From Thermoleophilia bacterium (lineage in GTDB: Bacteria > Actinomycetota > Thermoleophilia > RBG-16-64-13): a stretch of DNA of 13,662 nt. Both the position numbers and the translations under genes were made by a program. This document shows positions 1-6,169 of the stretch, piece after piece (positions within the stretch are counted from its first letter, which is position 1; every line of letters begins with the position of its first letter). Location: positions 1 to 13,662 of the forward strand of contig JAFGIH010000674.1 of NCBI GenBank assembly GCA_016929985.1, given 5' to 3'. Under the pieces are notes generated by a model. It saw nothing but the letters and a program-made list of their open reading frames with translations. It searched no databases and was not told where the DNA came from.

Positions 1-783
1 ATGAGAGTCCACTACCTGCAGCACGTGCCCTTTGAAGGGATCGGGGCGATAGACGACTGGATCCGGGCACGGGGGCACACGCTGTCGGGCACGAGGCTGT
101 TCGAGACGCCTGCCGGCTCTGTAGCCGGGCCTGCGGCCGAACCCGGCCTCGCCGCCGGCTCCGCAGCCGAGCCCGCCCCCACCTTCCCCGACCCGGTCGA
201 CGTCGACCTCCTCGTGGTCATGGGCGGCCCCATGAACATCTACGAGCACCAGGCCTACCCGTGGCTGGCGCCAGAGAAGGCCTTCATCGCGGAGGTGGTC
301 CGAGCGGGGAGGGCCGTATTGGGCATCTGTCTGGGAGCGCAGTTGCTGGCCGACGTGCTGGGCGGCGCAGTGACCAGGGGCCCGCAGCGCGAAATCGGCT
401 GGTGGCCGGTGACGATCACTCCGGCCGGCCGCGCGGTGTCGGTGTTCGCCGGCTTCCCCGACGACCTGACGGTCTTGCACTGGCATGGCGACACCTTCGC
501 CATCCCGCCGGGCGCCGTCCACGCGGCCACGTCGGAAGCCTGCCCCAACCAGGCCTTCGCTCTGGAGGATGGCCGTCTGGTGGGATTGCAGTTCCACCTG
601 GAGGAGACGCGCGAATCGCTCGCGGCGCTGGTGGAGAACGCCGGGAATGAACTGGAGTCGGCCGCCGGGGCGCCTTGGGTGGCGACGGCTGATGCCCTAT
701 TGCGGACTGACGCCGCCTACGAAGCCTGCAGGGCTTGGCTCTTCACACTTCTGGACCGGATGGTGCTGACTGTAGCCCAGTGA
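1..783 (+). CDS. Class I glutamine amidotransferase domain protein
   Basis: A 260-residue stand-alone type 1 glutamine amidotransferase (GMP-synthase-like family). Such domains release ammonia from glutamine for an acceptor that cannot be told from this sequence. The catalytic triad is visible: the nucleophile Cys110 in GICLGAQLLA, then His199 and Glu201 in LQFHLEET. The oxyanion-loop motif GGPMNIYE starts near residue 75, and HWHGDTF near 160 is also typical of the family. Residues about 38-64 form an Ala/Pro/Gly/Glu-rich insertion with a repeated AAEP element, between the first strand-helix unit and the VDLLVVMGGP strand; it is not part of the usual fold. The ATG is the first base of the window, so no ribosome binding site can be checked and a longer N-terminus cannot be excluded, although MRVHYLQHVPFEG looks like a normal family start. 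The gene converges on the next one. The enzyme class is sure; the substrate is unknown. Confidence 0.88.
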   Translation: MRVHYLQHVPFEGIGAIDDWIRARGHTLSGTRLFETPAGSVAGPAAEPGLAAGSAAEPAPTFPDPVDVDLLVVMGGPMNIYEHQAYPWLAPEKAFIAEVVRAGRAVLGICLGAQLLADVLGGAVTRGPQREIGWWPVTITPAGRAVSVFAGFPDDLTVLHWHGDTFAIPPGAVHAATSEACPNQAFALEDGRLVGLQFHLEETRESLAALVENAGNELESAAGAPWVATADALLRTDAAYEACRAWLFTLLDRMVLTVAQ

Positions 784-810
784 CCGCGGCGCGCTCGGTG
801 ACCACGGCGC
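780..810. repeat. Direct repeat around the amidotransferase stop
   Basis: GTGACCGCGGCGC (780-792) recurs as GTGACCACGGCGC (798-810) with one mismatch. The first copy holds the TGA stop of the amidotransferase gene. It lies in the short gap between two convergent genes. Confidence 0.6.
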
Positions 811-828
811 TTTGACAGTCAGAGCCGC

Positions 829-1176
829 CTATTCAACATTGGCGAACTTCTTGATAGTCGAATCTCGCAGTTCGTCCTCAGACAGATAGACCTTGCCGTC
901 CTCCGTCCCCCTGATGACGTTCTTCTGTACGAGCAGGCGCATGGCCTGAGGTTTGTAGTCACGAGTCCTGCCGATCCTGTGCAGAAAGTCCGCCGGTTCC
1001 AGCCCAAGCTCGTACAGAGATGTCGCTTTCTTGGGGCTGATCGCGCCTTTCGCGCGAAACCGCGCGATGACAGTCCGCACAGCCTTCTTCACCAAGAGGC
1101 TCTGTATATAGACCACGAGAGCGAACGCTGCGATCACGATCGCTATGAGCAGCAAGACCGTTGTTGCTCCACCCAT
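829..1176 (-). CDS. Small membrane-anchored protein of unknown function
   Basis: A 115-residue protein I do not recognise. Residues about 5-27 form a single hydrophobic segment (TTVLLLIAIVIAAFALVVYI), followed by a basic stretch (KKAVRTVIARFRAKG), which predicts one membrane anchor with the remainder in the cytoplasm. The soluble part has a compact mixed-charge layout (SPKKATSLYELGLEP, then YKPQAMRLLVQKNVIRGTEDGKVYLSEDEL). This resembles a small winged-helix-like fold, but that is only an impression. The start is an ATG with AAGGAG about 11 bases upstream, somewhat far; a nearer out-of-frame ATG at 1183 gives an implausible protein, so the membrane-helix frame is preferred. The base composition is less GC-rich than that of the flanking metabolic genes. 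It is transcribed alone, convergent with the amidotransferase. Confidence 0.65.
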   Translation of the reverse strand: MGGATTVLLLIAIVIAAFALVVYIQSLLVKKAVRTVIARFRAKGAISPKKATSLYELGLEPADFLHRIGRTRDYKPQAMRLLVQKNVIRGTEDGKVYLSEDELRDSTIKKFANVE

Positions 1177-1235
1177 ACTCCATGCGCTCCTTCTGCTTGC
1201 TCAGGCATCGACAGAAGCAGGCTACCACGTTCCCC

Positions 1236-1316
1236 GAGGCGAGCGAAGCGAAGCCGGGGCAGCGAGTGAGGCGAACGAAGTGAAGCCGACCCGGTGAGGC
1301 GAGCGAAGTGAAGCCG
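1236..1316. repeat. Three tandem imperfect 21-base repeats
   Basis: Three copies start at 1236, 1268 and 1296. Each begins GAGGCGA, continues with A or G then CGAAG, and after C or T ends GAAGCCG. The copies differ at only two positions, and the spacers are 11 and 7 bases long, with the sequence AGT or GGT immediately before the second and third copies. A more diverged fourth copy (GAGGGCCCGCGGCGAGCAAC, then GCGAAGCCG) lies at 1325-1353. Spacing and unit length do not fit a CRISPR array. The function is unknown. Confidence 0.75.
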
Positions 1317-1406
1317 GTAACAGTGAGGGCCCGCGGCGAGCAACGCGAAGCCGCGGCCACTACCTCTCAGTGACCCTACTGGAAAGGGCCGGAGGCCCAA
1401 CAAGAA

Positions 1407-1585
1407 AGTGAGGGTGCCGCGGGGCCGGAGCAGCTCTGCCTCGAAGGCAGTGAGACCCGGGAGGCGTAGGGGGACGGAGCGAAGCTTTGCGGTACGTCCG
1501 CAGTGCTTCGCGGAGCCCCCTATGTCTCCCGGGTCACTCGGTGCCATTGAGGCGCAGAGCCGCTCAGGCCCCGCGGCCACTCACT
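1407..1585. repeat. Large imperfect palindrome after purH
   Basis: The two arms are about 85-88 bases each and are centred on TACGT at 1493-1497. Matching blocks from outside inwards are AGTGAGGGTGCCGCGGGG (1407-1424) with CCCCGCGGCCACTCACT (1569-1585); GAGCAGCTCTGCCTC with GAGGCGCAGAGCCGCTC; GACCCGGGAGGCGTAGGGGG with CCCCCTATGTCTCCCGGGTC; and GCGAAGCTTTGCGG with CCGCAGTGCTTCGC. Mismatches and small bulges interrupt the arms. It lies two bases beyond the purH stop, so purH transcripts would end in or run through it. It could be a terminator, a mobile palindromic repeat or a structured RNA. Confidence 0.8.
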
Positions 1586-1586
1586 G

Positions 1587-3125
1587 TCAGTGTTTGAAGT
1601 GGCGTCGCCCCGTCACCACCATCGCCATACCCCGCTCGTTGGCGAGGTGCAGGGCTTCGTCATCCCGCTTCGAGCCCCCGGGGTGGATCGCGCAGGTCGC
1701 GCCGGCGTCGGCGCACACCTCGAGGGCGTCGGGGAACGGGAAGAACGCATCCGAGGCCACGGCGCAGCCGTCCAGCGGGAACTGCGAGCGGTTCACAGCC
1801 AAGGTGGCGGAGTCGACCCGGCTCATCTGACCGGCGCCCACGCCGACCGTCATGAGGTCCTTGACCAGGATGATGGCGTTCGACTTGGTGTGCTTCGCCA
1901 CCCGCCAGCCGAACAGCAGGTCGCCCCACTCCTGATCCGTGGGGGGCCGGTGGCTGACCACGTGCATGTTGTCGCGCTGGTCGACCTCGCAGTCCCAATC
2001 CTGCGCCAGCATGCCGCCCACGATGCGCTTCATGTCGAAGCTGCCACAGGTGTCGCGGTTCACCTGGCCGGTAAGGATGCGGATGTTCTCCTTCACCGAG
2101 AGGATCTCGAAGGCCTCGTCGGTGTAGCCGGGAGCCCAGAGCACTTCCACGAAGTTGGTGGAGAGCAGCCGGGCCAGGATCTCGTCCACGGTGCGGTTGA
2201 CTACGATCACGCCGCCGAAGGCCGACACCGGGTCGCAGGCCAGGGCTTTCTCGTAGGCAGCCGCGACGGTCTCGGCCACCGCGACCCCGCAGGGGTTGTT
2301 GTGCTTCACGACCACGCAGGCCGGCAGGGTGAACTCCTCGAGGCAACGCCGGGCCGAATCGAGATCGAGCAGGTTGTTGAACGACAGATGCTGCCCGTGG
2401 AGCTGCTCCAAGGCCGCTCTGCGCGTGCCACCCGGCCCGACCTCCGAATACCAGGAAGCCCGCTGGTGCGGATTCTCGCCGTAACGCAGGTCGCCGACCT
2501 TCACCAGTTCGAGCATGAGGTACTCGGGGAAGTCCGCCTCCTGTTCGCCGAACCACCTGGCGATGGCCGAGTCGTAGTGCGCGGTGTGGTGGAAGGCTTT
2601 GGAGGCCAAGCGGCGGCGGGTCTCCTTCGATATCTCGCCCTCATTCTGCTTGAGCTCTCCCAGCACAGCGCCGTAATCCTCGGGATCGGTCACCACCGCC
2701 ACGCCCGAGTGGTTCTTGGCCGCGGAACGGACCATGGCGGGACCGCCGATGTCGATGTTCTCGAGGGCGTCGGCCTCTCTCACCCCCCGTTGGGCGACTG
2801 TGGCTTCAAACGGATAGAGATTGACGACCACCAGGTCGATCGGCATGATGCCCAGTTCGCTGATAGCCTGCATGTGAGCGGGCTTCTCCCGGTCGGCGAG
2901 GATGCCGCCGTGGATGGCCGGATGCAGAGTCTTGACCCTGCCGTCCATGATCTCGGGGAAGTCGGTGACGTCGGAGATGCCGGTGATGGGCAGCCCTGCG
3001 TCGCGCAGATGACGGGCGGTGCCTCCCGTGGAGATGACCTCCACCCCCAGCTCCACCAGCCCCCGCACGAACGGCTCGAGGTCCTTCTTGTCCGAGACCG
3101 ATACAAGCGCCCGTTTGACCTTCAC
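1587..3125 (-). CDS. purH: Bifunctional AICAR formyltransferase / IMP cyclohydrolase
   Basis: PurH carries out the last two steps of de novo purine synthesis: it formylates AICAR with 10-formyltetrahydrofolate, then closes the ring to IMP, in the cytosol. At 512 residues it has normal length. The N-terminal cyclohydrolase (MGS-like) domain, about 1-195, shows ALVSVSDKKDLEPF, STGGTARHL and DGRVKTLHPAIHGGILADR. The C-terminal transformylase domain, about 200-512, shows LRYGENPHQRASWY, SFNNLLDLDSA, the catalytic-loop motif KHNNPCGVA (274-282), SAFGGVIVVN, and the ending IHPGGSKRDDEA. The GTG start is preceded by a strong purine-rich site (GGGAGGAGGAGAGA). It is the last gene of purM-purN-purH, 34 bases after the purN stop. 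Nothing odd is seen. Confidence 0.98.
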   Translation of the reverse strand: MKVKRALVSVSDKKDLEPFVRGLVELGVEVISTGGTARHLRDAGLPITGISDVTDFPEIMDGRVKTLHPAIHGGILADREKPAHMQAISELGIMPIDLVVVNLYPFEATVAQRGVREADALENIDIGGPAMVRSAAKNHSGVAVVTDPEDYGAVLGELKQNEGEISKETRRRLASKAFHHTAHYDSAIARWFGEQEADFPEYLMLELVKVGDLRYGENPHQRASWYSEVGPGGTRRAALEQLHGQHLSFNNLLDLDSARRCLEEFTLPACVVVKHNNPCGVAVAETVAAAYEKALACDPVSAFGGVIVVNRTVDEILARLLSTNFVEVLWAPGYTDEAFEILSVKENIRILTGQVNRDTCGSFDMKRIVGGMLAQDWDCEVDQRDNMHVVSHRPPTDQEWGDLLFGWRVAKHTKSNAIILVKDLMTVGVGAGQMSRVDSATLAVNRSQFPLDGCAVASDAFFPFPDALEVCADAGATCAIHPGGSKRDDEALHLANERGMAMVVTGRRHFKH

Positions 3126-3159
3126 TCTCTCCTCCTCCCTCGTCTCCAGGCCGTTCTTC

Positions 3160-3852
3160 TCAGTCGCCCCAGTCTACCTGGACGACCCGGGTTCCCGGAA
3201 GAGGGGGTCTCACCTTTCCGGCGGCGATCAGCCTGATGGTGGCCGGGAGTAGCTGGTGCTCCACAGCGTGGATGCGCGCGGCCAGGCTCTCCGGCGTGTC
3301 GCCCTCCTCCACCCGCACCGGTTCCTGGGCGATGATGGGTCCGGTGTCGAGCCCCTCGTCCACGAAGTGCACCGTCACGCCGGTGACCTTCACTCCGTAG
3401 TGCACGGCATCGCTGATGGAGTTGGTGCCGGGGAACGACGGCAGGATGGCCGGGTGCAGGTTGATGATGCGCCTGGGGAGGCGCTGTACCAGCTCCGGCG
3501 AGACCAGGCGCATGTAGCCGGCCAGGACCACCAGGTCGGCCTCCGCGTCTTCGATGGCGGCGGCCATGTCCATATCATGCTCGGCGCGGGTCTTGTAGTC
3601 TGCGGACGGGAAGACCGCCGTGGGGATGCCCGCGGCGCGTGCCCGCTCCAAGGCGCGCGCGCCCGGGACGTCGCTGATGACCAGTGCCACTTCGATGACC
3701 GGCGCAGCCGCGCCGCCGCCCGCCGGCGCCGCCGCCCGTCCGTGCAGCTGATCGATGATGGCCTGCAGGTTGGTGCCGCTCCCCGAGGCCAGTACGGCCA
3801 GCCGGAAGACGTCACGCCGGCCCTGCGAGTGCAGCGGTCCAGCGTCGCTCAC
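3160..3852 (-). CDS. purN: Phosphoribosylglycinamide formyltransferase (GART)
   Basis: PurN transfers a formyl group from 10-formyltetrahydrofolate to glycinamide ribonucleotide, the third step of purine synthesis. The protein has 230 residues. The GAR-binding loop is LASGSGTNLQAI (21-32). The catalytic residues Asn131 and His133 lie in NLHPAILPSFPG, and Asp169 lies in VDEGLDTGPII, matching the Asn-His-Asp set of the family. Two additions make it longer than typical enzymes of about 200 residues: roughly 14 extra N-terminal residues and an Ala/Gly/Pro-rich insertion near 39-51. The GTG start overlaps the purM TGA stop by four bases (GTGA), which supports translational coupling and this start, although a start nearer the conserved region cannot be excluded. 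Confidence 0.96.
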   Translation of the reverse strand: MSDAGPLHSQGRRDVFRLAVLASGSGTNLQAIIDQLHGRAAAPAGGGAAAPVIEVALVISDVPGARALERARAAGIPTAVFPSADYKTRAEHDMDMAAAIEDAEADLVVLAGYMRLVSPELVQRLPRRIINLHPAILPSFPGTNSISDAVHYGVKVTGVTVHFVDEGLDTGPIIAQEPVRVEEGDTPESLAARIHAVEHQLLPATIRLIAAGKVRPPLPGTRVVQVDWGD

Positions 3853-4901
3853 AGCATCCCGCCCAAGACGACCTTCTCGGCGCCCTTGACTATGCGACCC
3901 AGCGGAAGGGGTCGCTCACCGACGCTCGCCAGCAGACTGACGGCCGTGCGTTCGAGCGCCTCCGGGATCACCAGCACGAATCCCACGCCCATGTTGAACA
4001 CCCGTAACATCTCGGCGTCGGAGATGTCGCCCAGACCCTGGATAGCGCGGAACACCGGCGGCACGTTCATATTGCTCAGATTGATCTGAGCCGAAAGCCC
4101 GTCCGGGATCACCCGCGATAGGTTGCCCGTCATCCCGCCGCCCGTGATGTGGGCCATCCCTCTGATGGGCACGCCCTGGTCCAACAGCCCCAGCACGCTC
4201 CGCACGTAGATGCGCGTGGGCGCCAGGAGGGTATCGCCGATGGTCTCGTAGAAGTGGGGGAAGTGGTCGCTGGGCCCCAGGTCGTTGGCCGCCAGCACTT
4301 TGCGGATGAGAGAGAAGCCATTGGAGTGCACCCCGTTCGAGGCGAGGCCCATCACCACGTCGCCCTCCGCGATGTCGGAGCCGTTGATGAGCTTGCTCCG
4401 CTCGCCCAGCGCGACGCAGAAGCCGGCCAGGTCGAACTCCCCCGGGTCGTAGAGCCCAGACATCTCGGCCATCTCGCCCCCAATGAGGGCGCATCCGGCC
4501 TGCCGGCACCCCTCCGCGACGCCGGCCACCAGCTGAGCCATCTCCTCCGGCACCAGCTTGCCCACGGCCACGTAATCGAGAAAGAGGATGGGACGGGCCC
4601 CCACGGTGAGCACGTCGTTCACCGACATGGCCACCAAGTCGATGCCCACAGTGTCGAGCCGGCCCGCCTCCTGAGCGATAAGGATCTTGGTGCCCACCCC
4701 GTCGGTGCCGGTGACCAGCACCGGGTCCTTCAGGTCCTTGGGCAGCTCGAACAGACCCGCGAAGCCCCCCAGCGACCCCATCACGCCGGGGATGTAGGTG
4801 CTCTCGACGTCGTCCTTGATCAGCCGGACAGCTTCTTCTCCGGCGTCGATATCCACTCCGGCGGAGCGGTAGGTGAGCTCGTCGTCAGTACCGGCTGCCA
4901 C
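3849..4901 (-). CDS. purM: Phosphoribosylformylglycinamidine cyclo-ligase (AIRS)
   Basis: PurM is the ATP-dependent AIR synthetase that closes the imidazole ring at step five of purine synthesis. With the GTG start at 4901 it has 350 residues, the usual family length. Motifs in order are TYRSAGVDIDAGEEAV (10-25), the nucleotide-binding GTDGVGTK (65-72), SVNDVLTVGARPILFLDYVA, GGEMAEMSGLY, GLASNGVHSNGFSLIRKV and HITGGGMTGNLSRV. The frame stays open upstream to 5066, but that extension is an Arg-rich low-complexity stretch lying over the preceding gene. GGAGG six bases before the GTG decides the start. The gene overlaps the upstream small membrane protein gene by 17 bases and purN by four, so the group is probably one transcript. 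Confidence 0.97.
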   Translation of the reverse strand: MAAGTDDELTYRSAGVDIDAGEEAVRLIKDDVESTYIPGVMGSLGGFAGLFELPKDLKDPVLVTGTDGVGTKILIAQEAGRLDTVGIDLVAMSVNDVLTVGARPILFLDYVAVGKLVPEEMAQLVAGVAEGCRQAGCALIGGEMAEMSGLYDPGEFDLAGFCVALGERSKLINGSDIAEGDVVMGLASNGVHSNGFSLIRKVLAANDLGPSDHFPHFYETIGDTLLAPTRIYVRSVLGLLDQGVPIRGMAHITGGGMTGNLSRVIPDGLSAQINLSNMNVPPVFRAIQGLGDISDAEMLRVFNMGVGFVLVIPEALERTAVSLLASVGERPLPLGRIVKGAEKVVLGGML

Positions 4902-5253
4902 TGGGAACCTCCGTTGTGACCGAGATGCGCAGAGTCGTGCTGGTCGTGCTGCTGGAAGTGGTCGGGGAGCTCGTCGCCGTGCTCGCACTGGAACCCGTCG
5001 TGATGCTGCTCCCCCCGGTCGTCGCTCGCGCCGTGGTCGCCGTGACCGGCGCCTCGTCGTCGTCATCTCCCCACCCGAGATGCCACGAGGGCCACTCCAC
5101 CGGAGTAAGGAAGACGATGATGCATACCACCGCCGCCAGACAGGCCCCTGAGGCCACCAGCAGCTTTGCGCTGCGCTCGATAGCGCCCAACAGGATGGAG
5201 AGAAAGAACCCGCTGAGAAGGAAAAAGAGGGCTATGCTGACGGGGCTTTTCAC
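4885..5253 (-). CDS. Two-helix membrane protein with Ser/Thr-rich tail, function unknown
   Basis: A 122-residue protein I do not recognise. It has two hydrophobic segments, about 5-25 (VSIALFFLLSGFFLSILLGA) and 31-50 (LLVASGACLAAVVCIIVFLT), joined by a short charged turn (IERSAK). A Trp-rich, acidic patch follows (PVEWPSWHLGWGDDDDE, 51-67), then a Thr/Ser-rich tail to about residue 114. The likely form is a hairpin membrane protein with a flexible, possibly extracytoplasmic tail. The first codon is GTG; no clear ribosome binding site precedes it (CCCTAAAGTA), so translation may be leaderless or the start may differ. Its stop lies inside purM (17-base overlap), which suggests co-transcription with the purine genes, though no purine role is visible. 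Real membrane segments and the overlap favour a true gene. Confidence 0.6.
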   Translation of the reverse strand: MKSPVSIALFFLLSGFFLSILLGAIERSAKLLVASGACLAAVVCIIVFLTPVEWPSWHLGWGDDDDEAPVTATTARATTGGSSITTGSSASTATSSPTTSSSTTSTTLRISVTTEVPSGSRY

Positions 5254-5368
5254 TACTTTAGGGTATCAGAACGGGCCGTCCGCCGAAACCTGGCGGGGCG
5301 GCCACGCTGAGGAAGAGCGCAACCGCAAGCTCCTCTTGGGCTCGTGCAACAAGATCCGTTCTCAGAGA
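5254..5368. other. Short intergenic gap with no recognised signal
   Basis: A gap of 115 bases between the HEPN fragment and the small membrane protein gene upstream of purM. The only structure noticed is a weak CCGCC/GGCGG stem on the minus strand. A promoter for the purine transcript should lie here, but no convincing -35/-10 pair was found. Confidence 0.4.
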
Positions 5369-5629
5369 CTACGCCAACCCTACAGGTCCCAGCTCGAGAA
5401 CCCGTTGATGCACGATTGCGGCCGCCGTGAGCACATCCTTGAGCAGACGCTCGGTGGCCTGGAAGCTGCCGCCATAGTCAGCCGCGTTCCGGGCCCCATG
5501 GGCCTTGTCGAGAACTCGCCAGACATCCCGGGAAGCGCCCACCGTGTGCTCCAATGACTGAAAGACGACATACCTCGTGTCCGACCGATAGCCGTGCCAA
5601 CGAAGGGCGGCCAGCGCAAATGCATGAGT
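5369..5629 (-). pseudogene. HEPN-domain fragment, N-terminal part missing
   Basis: Reading directly on from the TGA of the upstream nucleotidyltransferase gene, in the same frame, 86 codons encode a recognisable second half of a minimal HEPN protein: THAFALAALRWHGY, RYVVFQSLEHTV, then WRVLDKAHGARNAADYGG and a final helix, LLKDVLTAAAIVHQRVLEL. In MNT-HEPN gene pairs the HEPN partner normally carries about 50 further residues before this point, ending in a helix that precedes 'AHA-ALAALRW'; these are absent. No ATG or GTG begins the frame: the first ordinary start is a TTG at 5554, which would give only 61 residues. A deletion remnant is the simplest reading. Expression from a weak start, or by TGA readthrough from the upstream gene, is a less likely alternative. 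I recognise the domain by pattern, not by a search. Confidence 0.65.
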
Positions 5630-6118
5630 TCAGGTAATGCCATCTTCTGATCCCAACACAAGGACTCTGGGCTGCCTTGCTACGGTCTCGATGAAGTGGT
5701 TGTCTCTTTGCCGGCTCTCATGCCACTCTGCCGGCGAGAGGATCGTCAGGCTGATGGTTCTAGCCAAGGTTGTCTCCGCTATCGCAAGAGCTTGGTAGGT
5801 CTCGGCGTAAGGGAGGTCGTCCGCGATGATCATGAGGTCGATGTCACTCTGGCTCGTATCCCTGCCATCGGCGACAGACCCATACACGAAGGCTACCTCG
5901 ATCCGACCGGCAAGCGCCTCAAGCGCACGCTTGAGAGGCTCGACCAATCCCACGGTCTTCTGGATCAACCCGTGCAGCTCTGCAAACACCGGCGACTCGC
6001 GATTGGCCTGATAGCGGCGCTGCCTGCCCATGGGCGTCACCGTGACGATTCCGCTTCTTACCAGTCGGCTGAGCTCGCGGTGGACCGCGCCTGTGCCTAC
6101 ACCGGCGCGGGCGATCAC
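5630..6118 (-). CDS. HTH plus MNT-type nucleotidyltransferase, probably 5'-shortened
   Basis: A 162-residue protein with the remains of an N-terminal winged helix-turn-helix (VGTGAVHRELSRLVRSGIVTVTPMGRQRRYQA, residues 7-38) followed by a minimal nucleotidyltransferase domain. The active-site motif is Gly80-Ser81 in VYGSVADG, then Asp92 and Asp94 in SDIDLMII. Proteins of this kind usually pair with HEPN proteins, as antitoxins or modifiers that transfer nucleotides to the HEPN partner. The GTG start at 6118 has no good ribosome binding site and falls within a helix-turn-helix helix. The same frame continues upstream for 17 codons (including SFPATE, which fits the missing HTH helix) to the TGA of the preceding gene, with no ATG, GTG or TTG. 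The native N-terminus therefore appears lost. The catalytic residues remain, so activity is possible. Confidence 0.72.
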   Translation of the reverse strand: MIARAGVGTGAVHRELSRLVRSGIVTVTPMGRQRRYQANRESPVFAELHGLIQKTVGLVEPLKRALEALAGRIEVAFVYGSVADGRDTSQSDIDLMIIADDLPYAETYQALAIAETTLARTISLTILSPAEWHESRQRDNHFIETVARQPRVLVLGSEDGIT

Positions 6119-6169
6119 CTCTGTCGCCGGGAAGCTGCGGGGCTGAGTGATTCTCCGGCGCGAGCCGTT

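Larger units (their letters stand above)
1177..1586. other. Gene-free repeat-bearing interval
   Basis: About 410 bases between the start of the small membrane protein gene and the stop of purH. Open frames here are short, low in complexity and lack family features. The interval holds the AAGGAG site of the small membrane protein, three tandem 21-base repeats (1236-1316), a short perfect stem GGGCC/GGCCC with a three-base loop at 1386-1398, and a large imperfect palindrome (1407-1585). Confidence 0.7.

Noticed and set aside
1236..1353. CRISPR array
   Set aside because: Only three or four units of 21 bases with 7-11-base spacers; too few, too short and without cas genes.
1590..3236. Plus-strand open frame of 548 codons opposite purH
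   Set aside because: It is the exact antisense of purH, rich in Gly/His/Arg with no domain; high-GC coding DNA commonly leaves such open frames.
4902..5066. N-terminal extension of purM by 55 codons
   Set aside because: The extra part is an Arg-rich shadow of the overlapping small membrane protein gene; GGAGG and the family length fix the start at 4901.
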